DNA of 64,000 nt from Chamaecyparis obtusa (lineage: Eukaryota > Streptophyta > Pinopsida > Cupressales > Cupressaceae): NCBI GenBank assembly GCA_027943335.1, contig BSBK01002080.1, positions 376,001 through 440,000 on the forward strand. The letters run 5' to 3'. The notes under the pieces are model-generated. The model searched no databases and was not told the DNA's origin. It saw only the letters and a list, made by a program, of their open reading frames with translations. The stretch's first letter is position 1. Every line of letters starts with the position of its first letter. The translations under genes were made by a program, and so were the position numbers. Positions 46,729 to 59,859 of this stretch are shown piece after piece.

Positions 46729-49629
46729 TGTTGGAGCTTTTCCTTGTAGGACCAAACTTGAATCAATAGATGGGCTTGGATCTTAGGTCAGGCACTCAAG
46801 TTTGACAAGAAAATAGTCCAATTGATGAGGATAGAGAACATCCTCCTTCTTCTTTGAGCTCCACATCACTCGGGTGGGTATTGCCTTATCTGCACACTGA
46901 AGACACCTCATGACAAACAGTAGGCCTACAGATAGCTTATTGTGGAATAGTCTTCAAACCCCTATAGGTATCCTGTACCTCAATGAAACCAAGATCTCAT
47001 GCAATAGCCCTACTTACATAGAATGAGTCTGAAGACTGGAGAACTATACTAACAGCATGAAAGGGAAAGGGTGGAACTGAAAGTAAATGATTTAAAGATG
47101 GGTTGAAGGACCCCTGAGATGTCCTAAGTCCTTGATAGACCAGTGCCTTGTCCAATGGGCCACAAAGTCAAATACCCTATTGCAACAAAGAGATATGAAA
47201 CAAGAAAGAAATACATTCAAATATGTTGATGCCTTACACCAAACATACTCCATTAATCAAGTCATACTTCAACTATCCACCTGTGTACCCAAATGTGCTA
47301 TCACCTATTCAAAGGATATTAACTCTCCCCTTAGAAGAGACCTATAAACAAGTAATACATTAACCAACATCCACTGGAAGACAAACATAAGATACCCTTG
47401 ATACCCCAGTTCATACACACCTGAAAACCAATCCCAAACCTAGTTGCTTCTGCGAAAACAACTCTTTTGCAGACACATAGGAAATGCAAATAGAAAGATG
47501 GAACCACCCTTGATGCTTCAATCAATAGGTCCGAAACTCAAATGGAGACAATCTGATAATAGTAGAAACATATTGAATCTCATACATAAGACAAATCAAT
47601 TACAATACATATCATATTCTTTGAGCCAACAAAGGACAAAAGAACACTCTATATGCAGAGAAGTAGAGAAAATCTACAGGAAAAGGACCCTTCATGGAAC
47701 TGAAAAGGAACCCTTGGGAACCAGGATTTCAGAACCCTTAAAAATTCAAAATTTTTGCAACTTATACTCCCTAGTCATCTTAGAATTCTCAAAGAGAATG
47801 CAACAAGCTATGAATGACATAGGGTTAGGGTTTCAACCACCCAACCAACTAGAAATGGTCATAAAGTTATTACAGGGTGGAAACCCAGGCAACCAGGAGA
47901 AAGAAACTCCTAGAATGATCCTCAATCATGAAAAATTCTCTATGAAGGTACTGAGAACCATAATAACACTCAAAATGCCAACCCTGCAACACACTTTGAG
48001 CACAAAACCACACGGTACAAACCCTACAGATGATCACTCAACACCTTGGACCACACTGCAATAGCAAGCACCACCAAACCAATTGAAATCAGTTGTTAAA
48101 ACCATAAATTCTGGTACTTCCTATCATTGGAAACCCTCTGAGAATTCAAATTTGAAAAATAATGGTCACATCCAAGCGCCAGCAGTATATTAGCAGTCAT
48201 AATTTAAATCTGAGCTCAACATTATAACCTGACCGTTAGATCTTCTGTTTCATGGTCTTTTATGATCTTAACTCTTAAAAGGGCCCCAGTCAAATTTAGT
48301 GAACTGGCAACAAAGGTTTCCGCCAGTTCGTGAAACACTTTATCTCTCCACCATATGATTTAGCAATTACACGACCTTGTTCGCTGAATCGCCAAGACTC
48401 TTAGAATGTCACCATTTTATCATGCAAATGAGTGAACCCTTTTAAAATTTGTCTGGTCGCTAACCACTTTTATCAGGACCACTAGACTTTAGACCCCACC
48501 TGGGCCCGCTTACAAGAGAATCAACGATTGTCTCATCTTCGCATGTGTCAGAAAAGACCCTTCAGATTATACACTAACTGTCGATGCTCTGACATTGTCA
48601 AAACTACTGAAACTTGAAAAACCTAGCCTCACTGACATAATATCTAGTCATTCACCCATGGACCAATACGAGATCACCAACTGTGCTTACATGGCAATTA
48701 GGACCCACTTTTGAAACACCGCAACTGTGGAAGAATCAACGGCTGTCTGAAGTTCGCATATCCATCTGAGATTCTATCAGATTACATGCCCATCGTTAGA
48801 TCGAGAATCTCCTCCCATCTCTAACAACCCTCTGTTAGGAAACAAAATCAATGGCTGTTGCAAGATCTTAAGCCTCTGACAAAACCCATAAGATTATATG
48901 CCATTCATCAATTCACTGATAGGATTAGGACCCACTGACCCATCAGAAAATTAGGTCCCACTGACACATGATGAGTTGTATTCAAAATCAACAGATGGCG
49001 CATGATCTCAAAGGGGAAGAATATTCCTTAAGATCATGTGCCAACTATAGATTGAAAATCCTTCACTGTAGGCCCCACTGATAGGATCCCTCTCAGAAAC
49101 ACACTGACCAATGAGAGAACTCCAACTGTGCCAACATGGTAGTGGACCCACCAAAAGAAAAGGTTACGTCACATAAAAGAATCAACGGTTGTCTCAAAAT
49201 CTCATATGTCTGACACATCTCATAAGAATTTATGCCCACCGTTAGATGGAGATGGTGTCAGAGTTGGGCCCAGGGAAAATAAAGGCTACCGAAACATAGG
49301 AAAAATTAAAGCTTGGGAATTAGGAAAATTTAAAACTTGCAGGGCACTGGGAACTTAGGAAAGATTAAAGGGGACCCACCGACACATGAAGAACCTAACC
49401 GCATGACATAAAGTGAACCCATTTAAATAGCACATGTAGATAAAAGGTTTTAAGTGGCCCAAAAAGTTAACTTGAAATTATAACAAGGCCACGGTAAAAG
49501 CAAAGGGTTTTGTATGCAACGACTAGTTTTTGAATATTCTGCTTAGGGCTTTAGCCAAAGACATGAAAATAACTGTAGAGACCAAGAGAAAAAGAGCCAG
49601 GGCCATGAAATTTTTTCAAGGTGCTAATA
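46729..49629 (-). repeat. LTR 1 of the tandem array
   Basis: 2901 bp. The segment 48220-49260 consists of about six diverged units holding atcaacggttgtctc-like and ccgttagat-like words. A short telomere-like gggttagggttt lies at 47821-47834. The + frame at 47444-48064 is antisense to the LTR, is not conserved in length in the other LTRs, and is not taken as a gene. Confidence 0.9.
48220..49265 (-). repeat. Diverged tandem units with AACGG/CCGTT cores inside the LTR
   Basis: Units begin near 48521, 48735, 48849, 48986 and 49181 (spacing 114-214 bp), each starting like atcaacggttgtctc and ending with a ccgttagat or related word; a first partial unit is near 48230 (gaccgttagatctt). AACGG is the core of plant MYB (MSA-type) sites, so this may be a promoter or enhancer array. 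That is an inference. The same array is in LTR 2 (about 53330-54360) and LTR 3 (about 58450-59470). Confidence 0.6.
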
Positions 49630-49818
49630 GTGGCTCTAGTTGGGGATGATGGGTAACTTGTGTCCATCCAAGAATTCAGATATCTGGGAGAGCAGACCGC
49701 CCACAAAATAAAAATAGGGACCTTCACAAAAACTGACAACTGAACAAGAAAGCAGGAAACAAGAAAGGGAAAGACAACTGTACAAGGATTTAAAGTTTTT
49801 TACAAAAATTATACAATT

Positions 49819-51418
49819 TTATTTAGTGGCCCCAGGCCACCAAAAGAAAAATAATGCCCCTCCTGAATCAAAAATCTAATTCTCATCCACATATGTGACC
49901 AACCACCTACAATTAACCTGATTATCTTGTGGCCTACATACATGAATATTCATAGGTGAAAGAATGAAACTATATTTATCATTACCCATGCTTCTCCAGT
50001 CACCACCACTATATTCATACTCCAAAAAGTATGGGTCATCATTTAATTCTTCTTGTGGACTGGAAACAAATATTTGATCTAGTAATGCATAAGAAAATAA
50101 AGCATACTGATTGTCATGCATTCCCATATAATTACCTGGCTGAAAAGGACCTGGATCCTTTGATTTTCCTTCATGAATTGCTTCAACCACTAAGCAACTT
50201 GGTTCCTCCCTGATGTCATCATGAACTGGATTATGAACAGAGGGAAGGTCTTCATCAAATTTTTTTTGAGAGTAGGACAAATGATCTGCATCATTATTTT
50301 CACCAAAAGAAATTTTGTTCCAACTATTGAAGACTAAGTCCTCAACACTGTCACCATCACTGTCATATTTAGAAAAAGAAGGAAAAGGGTTTGAACAAGG
50401 AACTTGTTCATCAATATAATTCTTATGACAGGAGAACACACTGTCATGTCCTTCAACCTCTTCTTCTGCAGAGTCACTACATGAGGAGGGCTGTAATATA
50501 CATGGGTCCTCAGGGTCACTTTGAACACTGACCTCATTATCAGTATCAAAGGATAAATCATAGGGGAGCTACAAATAAAAATCCACAACAGGTGCATACC
50601 TTTCAAATTCTTTAGCCAAGAGTGCTGAAATCTCCTCACTACTTACTGGACTTTGGGCCATACTTTCATCTTCCTCAGCTTCACCCCTGCTGCAAAAAAC
50701 TTCCTTGTCCAAGATTGGAAAAGAGACCTCTGTCCTTAGATCATCTTGTGCAGATAAACCAATGCAAGAATCATTATCTGCATCATATTCATTTTCTTGC
50801 CACTCAAATAAAATCATCAAACTGGGACAAGAAACAAGAATTCTGATATTGAAAAGAAGAAAAGTCTGCAGATGAATTAGAAACATTATCACTCTCAAAC
50901 CCATCTTTAGCACTCTCATATGCACTGACCTCAAAATCAGCCTCATAGTCATTGCTTTCCACATAATGAGAATCAACATCAGAACTACTAGCTTCCACAT
51001 GATCAACATAGAGAGAAGCCAATGCCCTCAACCTCCTATCCCCCACTAACTACCAGTTCTCAGCTTTCCAGGACATAACCCCAAGTGCATCCTCAAGCCC
51101 AAGGCTGTCATCACTAAGTATCCAATCTTTGACATATATATAATACTCTTCCCACAATGCATCTGACCAACTAGTTGACTCATGAAAACAAAGATCCAAG
51201 AATAAACCAATGAACTCAGGATCTAAAAAATCAACATCATCAGGAAGCTCATTATATACATCCCAAAATCTATCATAGAAAAGAGATATGGATAGATACT
51301 TTTTGCATCCTACTTTCAATCTCATTAATGACATGCAATCCCTAAGGATGCCTTGCTCAAGGAAATCAAGCTCCTCATCAAGCTTACGCATCAAACTTAA
51401 TGCAATACTTCCATACAA
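49819..51418 (-). pseudogene. Unknown acidic ORF of the tandem element, copy 1 (broken)
   Basis: Starts MYGSIALSLMRKLDEELDFL and runs to a stop at 49819. The N-terminal 120 residues look helical (LRDCMSLMRLKVGC, then LFYDRFWDVYNELPDDVDFL). The middle and C-terminal parts are rich in Asp, Glu and Ser (DNVSNSSADFSS, AEEDESMAQSP, EYEYSGGDWRSMG) and end with NCRWLVTYVDEN. It is broken by TAG at 51050, where copy 2 has CAG, a 2-base deletion near 50815, TAG near 50570 (CAG in copy 2) and TAG near 49877 (CAG in copy 2). Copy 2 spans 1602 bp against 1600 here, exactly the 2-base difference. No gag, protease or RT motif is seen. I do not recognise the family. Confidence 0.7.
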
Positions 51419-51814
51419 TTTTGTGAAAATACAACTAAAAACTTGAAGTATGCAAACCTCTACTCACACCTTATCCTTTTCTTAGTGCTTGATCACTTAA
51501 TAAGGAAACATCTAGACCTTGAAAAGTACCTGAGAGTTTTGTAGTAGAAGACTTTGTTGACTGGAAGGCAGGGCATATCTAGAGCTCACCATGCAGCTCC
51601 ATCAGATTCTTTGTTTGTAGAGTCGCCAACTCCTTAAAGAAGAATTTTTTTTACCTTTCTTTGTACCTCTTCCAATCAACACAAAACTACACCAGGATAT
51701 CACACTATCTATCAGGAACTACACTAATCAAACATAAACTTCAGAGCCACCACTCAATACTTATTGAGAAGATGTTAGCAAATGCTTTATTTTATATCTG
51801 ACTCTTTCCAATGG

Positions 51815-51835
51815 CCTCCCCAGTAGAGTCACCAT
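51815..51835 (-). other. Primer binding site, internal copy 1
   Basis: On the minus strand, after the LTR end ctccaaca and two or three a's, the text reads tggtgactctactggggagg. It resembles the tggcgactc...tgggga primer sites of plant Tat/Ogre-type gypsy elements, as far as I recall them. Confidence 0.75.
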
Positions 51836-51837
51836 TT

Positions 51838-54740
51838 TGTTGGAGCTTTTCCTTGCAGGACCAAACTTGAATCAATAGATGGGCTTGGATCTTAGGTCAG
51901 GCACTCAAGTTTGACAAGAAAATAGTCCAATTGATTAGGATAGAGAACATCCTCATTATTCTTTGAGCTTCACATCACTCAGGTGGGTATTTCCTTATCT
52001 GCACACTGAAGACACCTCATGAAAAATAGTAGGCCTACAGATGGATTATTGTGGAATAGTCTTCAAACCCCTATAGGTATCCTATACCTCAATGAAACTG
52101 AGATCTCATGCAATAGCCCTACTTGCGTAAAATGAGTTTGCAGACTAGAGACCTATACTAACAACATGAAAGGGTAAGGGTGGAACTAAAAGTAAATGAT
52201 TTGAAGATGGGTTGAAGGACCCCTGAGATGTCCTAAGTCCTTGATAGACCAGTGCCTTGTCCAATGGGCCACAGAGTCAAATAACCTATTGCAACAAAGA
52301 GCTATGAAACAAGAAAGCAATACATTCAAATATGCTGATGCCTTACACCAAACATACACCATTAATTAGGTCGTACTTTAACAATCCACCTATGTACCCA
52401 AATGTGCTATCACCTATTCAAAGGATATTAACTCTCCCCTTAGAAGAGACCTATAAACAAGTAATACATTAATCAGTGTGCACTGGAAGACAAACATAAG
52501 ATACCCTTGATACCCCAGTTCATACACACCTAAAAACTAATCCCAAACCTAGTTGCTTTTGTGAAAACAACTGTATTACAGACACATAGGAAATGCAAAT
52601 AGAAAGATGGAACCACCCTTGATGCTTCAATCAATAGGTCCGAAACTCAAATGGAGACAATATGATAACAATAGAAATATATTGAATCTCATACATAAGA
52701 TAAATCAATTACAATACATATAATATTTTTTGAGCCAACAAAGGAGAAAAGAACACTCTATATGTAGAGAAGTAGAGAAAATCTACAGGAAAAGGACCCT
52801 TCATGGAACCGAAAAGGAACCCTTGGGAACTAGGATTTCAGAACCCTTACAAAGTCAAAATTTTTGCAATTTATACTCCCTATTAATCTTGGAATTCTCA
52901 AAAAGAATGCAACAAGCTACGAATGACTTAGGGTTAGGGTTTCAACCACCCAACCAACTGGAAACGGTCATAAAGTTATTACAGGGGTGGAAACCCAGGC
53001 AACTAGGAGAAAGAAAATCCTAGAATGATCCTCAATCATGAAAAATTCTTTGTGAAGGTACTGAGAACCACAAAAACACTAAAAATGCCAACCTTGCAAC
53101 ACGCCTTGAGCACAAAACCACATAGTAAAAACCTTATAGATGATCACTCAACACCTTGGACCACATTGCAATAGCAAGCGCCACCAAACCAATCAAATTC
53201 AACTATTAAAACTATAAATTCTGGTACTTCCTGTCGCTGGAAACCCTCTGAGAATTCAAATTTGAAAAACAACGGTCACATCCAAGTGGAAGTAGTATAT
53301 CGGCGGTCATAATTGAAATTTGAGCTCAACTTTATAACCTGACCGTTAGATCTTCATGTTTCACGGTCTTTTATGATCTTAACTCTTAAAAGGGCCCTAG
53401 TCAAATTTAGTGAATTGGCGACAAAGGTTTCTGCCATTTCGTGAAACACTTTATCTATCTGCCATATGATTTAGCGATTACACGACCTTGTCTGCTGAAT
53501 CGCCAAGACTCTTAGAACATCACCATTTTATCATGCGAATGAGTGAACCCTTTTAAAATTTGTCGGGCCGCTAACCACTTTTATCAGGACCACTAGAATT
53601 TAGACCCCACGTGGGCCCGCTTACAAGAGAATCAACGGTCGTCTCATCTTTGCATGTGTCAAAAATGACCCTTCAGATTATACACCAACTATCAATGCTC
53701 TGACACTGTCAGATCTACTGAAACTTGAAAAACCTAGCCCCACTAACATAATATCTAGTCATTCACCCGTGGACCAATAAGAGATCACCAACTATGCTTA
53801 CATGGAAATTAGGACCCACTTTTGAAACACCGCAACCATGGAAGAATCAATAGCCGTCTGAAGTTCGCATACCCATCCGAGATTCTATCAGATTACATGC
53901 CCACCGTTAGATCAAGAATCTCCTCCCATCTCTGACAACCCTTTGTCAGGAAACAAAATCAATGACCATCGCAAGATCTTAAGCCTCTGACAAAACCCAC
54001 AAGATTATATGCTATTCATCGATTCACTAACAAGATCAGGACCCACTGACCTATCGAAAAATCAGGTCCCACTGACACATGCTGAGTTGTATTCGAAATC
54101 AACAGATGGCACATGATCTCAAAGGGGAAGAATATTCCTTAAGATCATGCACCAACATTAGCTTGAAAAGCCTTCATTGAAGGCCCCACTAATAGGATCC
54201 CTCTCAGCAACACACTGACCAATGAGAGAATGCCAACTGTGCCAACATGGCAGTGGACCTGCCAAAAGAAAAGGTTACATCACACAAAAGAATCAATGGT
54301 TGTCTCAAAATCTCATACGCCTGACACATCTCATAAGAATATATGCCCACCATTAGATGGAGATGGTGTCAGAGCTGGGCCCAGGGAAAATAAAGGCTAT
54401 CGAAACATAGGAAAAATTAAAGCTTAGGACTTAGAAAAATTTAAAACTTGCAGGGCGCTAGGAACTTAGGAAAGATTAAAGGGGACCTGCCGACACATGA
54501 AGAACCTAACCACATGACATAAAGTGAACCCATTTAAATAGCACATGCAGATAAAAGGTTTTAAGTGGCTTGAAAAGTTAACTTGAAATTATAACAAGGC
54601 CAGGGTAAAAACAAAGGGTTTTGTATGCAACGGCTAGTTTTTGAATATTCTGCTTAGAGCTTTAGCCAAAGACATGAAAATAACTGCAGAGACCAGGAGA
54701 AAAAGAGCCAGGGCCATGAAATTTTTTTAGGGTGCTAATA
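51838..54740 (-). repeat. LTR 2 of the tandem array
   Basis: 2903 bp, the shared middle LTR. It differs from LTR 1 and LTR 3 by scattered substitutions, many of them C/T or G/A changes. It contains the AACGG unit array and the telomere-like gggttagggttt near 52930. Confidence 0.9.
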
Positions 54741-54929
54741 GTGGCTCTAGTTAGGGATGATGGGCAACTTGTGTCCATGCAAGAATTCAGATCTCTGGGA
54801 GAGCAGACCACCCACAAAATAGAAATAGGGATCTTCACAAAAACTGACAACCGAACAAGAAAGCAGGAAATAGGAAAGGGAAAGACAACTGTACAAGGAT
54901 TTACAATTTTTTACAAAAATTATACAAAT

Positions 54930-56531
54930 TTATTCAGTGGCCATAGGCCACCAAAAGAAAAACAATGCCCCTCCTAAATCAAAAATCTGATTCTCATCCA
55001 CATATGTGACCAACCACCTGCAATTAACCTGATTATCTTGTGGCCTACATACATGAATATTCATAGGTGAAAGAATGAAACTATATTTATCATTACCCAT
55101 GCTTCTCCAGTCACCACCACTATATTCATACTCCAAAAAGTATGGGTCATCATTTAATTCTTCTTGTGGACTGGAAACAAATATTTGATCTAGTAATGCA
55201 TAAGAAAATAAAGCATACTGATTGTCATGCATTACCATATAATTACCTGGCTGAAAAGGACCTAGATCCTTTGATTTTCCTTCATGAATTGCTTCAGCCA
55301 CTAAGCAACTTGGTTCTTTCCTGATGTCATCATGAACTAGATTATGAACCAAGTGAAGGTCTTCATCAAAATTTTTGTGGCAGTAGGACAACTGATCTGC
55401 ATCATTATTTTCACTAAAAGAAATTTTGTTCCAACTATTGAAGACTAAGTCCTCAACACTGTCACCATCACTGTCATATTTAGCAAAAGAAGGAAAAGGG
55501 TTTGAACAAGGAACTTGTTCATCAATAGAATTCTTATGACAGGAGAACACACTGTCATGTCCTTCAACCTCTTCTTCTGCAGAGTCACTACATGAGGAGG
55601 GCTATAATATACATGGGTCCTCAGGGTCACTTTAAACATTGACCTCATTATCTGTATCAAAGGATAAATCATAGCAAAGCTGCAAATCAAAATCCACAAT
55701 AGGTGCATACCTTTGAAATTCTTCAACCAAGAGTGCTGAAATCTCCTCACTGCTTAGTGGACTTTGGGCCATACTTTCATCTTCCTCAGCTTCACCCCTA
55801 CTGCAAAAAACTTCCTTGTCCAAGGTAGGAAAAGAGACCTCTGGCCTTAGATCATCTTGTGTGGATAAACCAATGCAGGAATCATCATCTGCATCATATT
55901 AATTTTCTTTCCACTCACACAAAACATCATCAAACTGGGACAAGAAATAAGAATTCTGATATTGAAAAGAAGAAAAGTCTACAGATGAATTAGAAACATT
56001 ATCACTCTCAGACCCATCTTTAGCACTCTCATATGCATTGACCTCAAAATCAGCCTGATAGTCATTACTTTCCACATAATGAGAATCAACATCAGAACTA
56101 CTAACTTCCACATGATCAACATAGAGAGAAGCCAATGCCCTCAACCTCCTGTCCCCCACTAACTGCCAGTTCTCAGCTTTCAAGGACATAACCCCAAGTG
56201 CATCCTCAAGCCCAAGGCTGTCATCACTAAGTATCCAATCTCTGACACATATATAATACTCTTCTCACAATGCATCTGACCAACTAGTTGACTCATGAAA
56301 AAAAAGATCCAAGAATAAACTAATGAACTCAGATTCTAAAAACTCAACATCATCAGGAAGCTCATTATATACATCCCAAAATCTATCATAGAAAAGAGAT
56401 ATGGATAGATCCTTTCTGCATCCTACTTTCAATCTCATCAATGACATGCAATCCCTAAGGATGCCTTGCTCAAGGAAAGCAAGCTCCTCATCAAGCTTAC
56501 ACATCAAACTTAATGCAATACTTCCATACAA
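54930..56531 (-). pseudogene. Unknown acidic ORF of the tandem element, copy 2 (broken)
   Basis: Same gene as 49819-51418, 1602 bp or 533 codons plus stop. The frame is uninterrupted by indels relative to its own start and ends IFDLGGALFFFWWPMATE. Stops are at different places from copy 1: TGA near 56263 where copy 1 has TGG (LWEEYY), TAA near 55899 (KEN*YDAD), TAA near 55632 (NEVNV*) and TAG near 55602 (CIL*PS). Because each copy keeps sense codons where the other has stops, the parent had one long frame. Probable role: a protein of the retroelement itself, such as a highly diverged gag or an Ogre-like extra ORF. Unproven. Confidence 0.7.
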
Positions 56532-56929
56532 TTTTGTGAAAATACAACTAAAAACTTGAAGTATGCAAACCTCTACTCACACCTTATCCTTTTCTTAGTG
56601 CTTGATCACTTAATAAGGAAACATCTAGACCTTGAAAAGTACCTGAGATTTTTGTAGTAGAAGACTTTGTTGACTGGAAGGCAGGGCATATCTAGAGCTC
56701 ACCATGCAGCTCCATCAGATTCTTTGTTTGTAGAGTCACCACCTCCTTAAAGAGGAAATTTTTTTTTCACCTTTCTTTGTACCTCTTCCAATCAACACAA
56801 AACTACACCAGGATATCACACTGTCTATCAGGAACTGCAGTGATCAAACAAAAACTTCAGAGCCGCCACTCAATACTTATTGAGAAGATGTTAGCAAATG
56901 CTTTATTTTATATTTGACTTTTTCCAATG

Positions 56930-56951
56930 GCCTCCCCAACAGAGTCCCCAT
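56930..56951 (-). other. Primer binding site, internal copy 2
   Basis: Minus strand after LTR 3: tggggactctgttggggagg, with three differences from copy 1, so it has decayed a little. Confidence 0.7.
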
Positions 56952-56953
56952 TT

Positions 56954-59854
56954 TGTTGGAACTTTTCCTTGCAGGACCAAACTTGAATCAATAGATGGGC
57001 TTGGATCTCAGGTTAGGCACTCAAGTTTGACAAAAAAATAGTCCAATTTATGAGGATAGAGAAAATCCTCCTTCTTCTTTGAGCTTCACATCACTCAAGC
57101 AGGTATTGCCTTATCTGCACACTGAAGACACCTCATGAAAAATAGTAGGCTTGCAGATAGATTATTTTGGAATAGTCTTCAAACCCCTATAGGTATCCTG
57201 TACCTCAATGAAACCAAGATCTCATGCAATATCCCTACTTGCATAGAATGAGTCTAAAGACTAGAGACCTATACCAACAACATGAAAGGGAAAGGGTGGA
57301 ACTGAAAGTAAATGATTTGAAGATGTGTTGAAGGACCCCTAAGATGTCATAAGTCCCTGATAGAGCAATGCCTTGTCCAATGGGAGACAGAGTCAAATAC
57401 CCTATTGCAACAAAGAGCTATGAAACAAGAAAGCAATACATTCAAATATGCTGATGCCTTACACCAAACATACACCATTAATCAGGTCATACTTTAACAA
57501 TTGACCTATGTACCCAAATGTGCTATCACCTATTCAAAGGATATTAACTCTCCCCTTAGAAGAGACCTATAAACAAGTAATACATTAACCAGCGTCCACT
57601 GGAAGACAAACATAAGATACCCTTGATACCCCAACTCATACACACCTGAAAACCAATCCCAAACCTAGTTTCTTCTGTGAAAACAACTCTATTGAAGACA
57701 TATAGGAAATGCAAGTAGAAAGATGCAACCACCCTTGATGCTTCGATCAATAGGTCTGAAACTCAAATGGAGACAATTTGATAATAGTAGAAATATATTG
57801 AATCTCATACATAAGACAAATCAATTACAATACATATCATATTCTCTGAGCCAACAAAGGAGAAAAGAAAACTCTATATGCAGAGAAGTAGAGAAAATCT
57901 ACAGGAAAAGGACCTTTCATGGAACTGAAAAGGAACCCTTGGGAACCAAGATTTCAGAACCCTTACAAAGTCAAAATTTCTACAACTTATACTCCCTAGT
58001 CATCTTGGAATTCTCAAAGAGAATGCAACAAGCTAAAAATGACTTAGGGTTAGGGTTTCAACCACCCAACCAACTGGAAACGGTCATAAAGTTATTACAG
58101 GTGTGGAAACCCAGGCAACTAGGAGAAAGAAAATCCTAGAATGATCCTCAATCATGAAAAATTCTCTATGAAGGTACTGAGAACCACAAAAACACTAAAA
58201 ATGCCAACCCTGCAACACGCCTTGAGCACAAAACCACATAGTACAAACCTTGCAGATGATCACTCAACACCCTAGACCACACTACAACAGCAAGCACCAC
58301 CAAACCAATCAAAATCAGCTGTTAAAACCATAAATTCTAGTACTTCCTATCGCTGGAAACCTTCTGAGAATTCAAATTTGAAAAACAACGGTCACATCCA
58401 AGTGCCAGCAGTATATCGGGGGTCATAATTTAAATCTGAGCTCAACTTTATAACCTGACCATTAGATCTTCATGTTTCACGATCTTTTATGATCTTAACT
58501 CTTAAAAGGGCCCTAGTCAAATTTAGCGAACTGGTGATAAGGGTTTCCGTCAGTTCGCAAAACACTTTATCTCTCCACCATATGATTTAGTGATTACATG
58601 ACCTTGTTTTCTGAATCACTAAGACTCTTAGAATGTCACCATTTTATCATGTGAATGAGCGAACCCTTTTAAAATTTGTCAGGCTGCTAACCACTTTTAT
58701 CAAGACCGCTAGACTTTAGACCCCACCTAGGCCCGCTTACAAGAGAATTAACAGTCATCTCATCTTCACATGTGTTAGAAAAGACCCTTCAGATTATACA
58801 CTGACCATCGATGCTCTGACACTATCAGAACTATTGAAACTTGAAAAACTTAGCCCCACTGACATAAGATGTAGTCATTCACCCGTGGACCAATAAGAGA
58901 TCACCAACTGTACTTACATGGCAATTAGGACCCACTTTTGAAACACCACAACTGTGGAAGAATCAACGGCCATCTGAAGTTCGCATACCCATCCAAGATT
59001 CTATCAGATTACATGCCCACTGTTAGATTGAGAATCTCCTCCCATCTCTGACAACCCTCTGTTAGGAAACAAAATCAACGGTCGTCGCAAGATCTTAAGC
59101 CTTTGACAAAATCCATAAGATTATATGTCATTCATCAATTCACTGACAGGATCAGGACCCACTGACCCATCGAAAAATCAAGTCCCACTGACACATGCTG
59201 AGTTGTATTCGAAATCAATGGATGGCGCATGATCTCAAAGGGGAAGAATATTCCTTAAGATCATGCACCAAACATAGATTGAAAAGCCTTCACTATAGGC
59301 ACCATTGATAGGATCCCTCTCAGCAACATACTGACCAATGAGAGAATGCCAACTCTGCCAACATGGCAGTGGACCCGCCAAAAGAAAGGTTACATCACAT
59401 AAAAGAATCAACGGTTGTCTCAAAATCTCATATGTCTGACACATCTCATAAGAATTTATGCCCACCGTTAGATGGAGATGGTGTCAAAGCTGGGCCTAGG
59501 GAAAATAAAGGCTGCTAAAACATAGGAAAAATTAAAGCTTAGGACTTAGGAAGATTTAAAACTTGCAGGGCGCTAGGAACTTAGGAAAGATTAAAGGGGA
59601 CCCGCTGACACATGAAGAACCTAACTGCATGACATAAAGTGAACCCATTTAAATAGCACATGTAGATAAAAGGTTTTAAATGGCTTGAAAGTTAACTTGA
59701 AATTATAACAAGGCCAGGGTAAAAACAAAGGGTTTTGTATGCAACGGCTAGTTTTTGAATATTCTGCTTAGGGCTTTAGCCAGAGATATGAAAATAACTA
59801 TAGAGACTAGGAGAAAAAGAGCCAGGGCCATGAATTTTTTTCAGGGTGCTAACA
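56954..59854 (-). repeat. LTR 3 (5' LTR) of the tandem array
   Basis: 2901 bp, with the intact outer end TGTTAGCACC on the minus strand at 59854. This is the most upstream LTR in the element's own direction and would drive transcription. Same internal repeats as LTR 1 and LTR 2. Confidence 0.9.
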
Positions 59855-59859
59855 TGGTG
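59855..59859. other. Target site duplication, right copy
   Basis: tggtg, identical to 46724-46728. Confidence 0.85.

Larger units (their letters stand above)
46729..59854 (-). mobile_element. Tandem non-autonomous LTR retrotransposon: LTR-internal-LTR-internal-LTR
   Basis: Three LTRs of about 2.9 kb (46729-49629, 51838-54740, 56954-59854) alternate with two internal regions of 2.2 kb (49630-51837, 54741-56953). One perfect 5-bp duplication, tggtg, flanks the whole 13.1 kb. Orientation is minus, since the primer site next to each upstream LTR reads tggtgactctactgggga on that strand. LTR ends on the minus strand are TGTTAGCACC and CTCCAACA; the two inner boundaries have TATTAGC. The long LTRs with short internals and no gag-pol fit a LARD-type derivative, possibly of a gypsy element. 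A polypurine tract is not obvious. Confidence 0.9.

Noticed and set aside
47821..47834. Telomere-like gggttagggttt
   Set aside because: Fewer than two repeats, present once per LTR copy. Not an interstitial telomere array.
47444..48064. A 206-codon + frame with similar frames at 52730-53023 and 57723-58139
   Set aside because: It is inside the LTR and antisense to the element. The relatives in the other LTRs are shorter and differently cut, with no sign of protein conservation.
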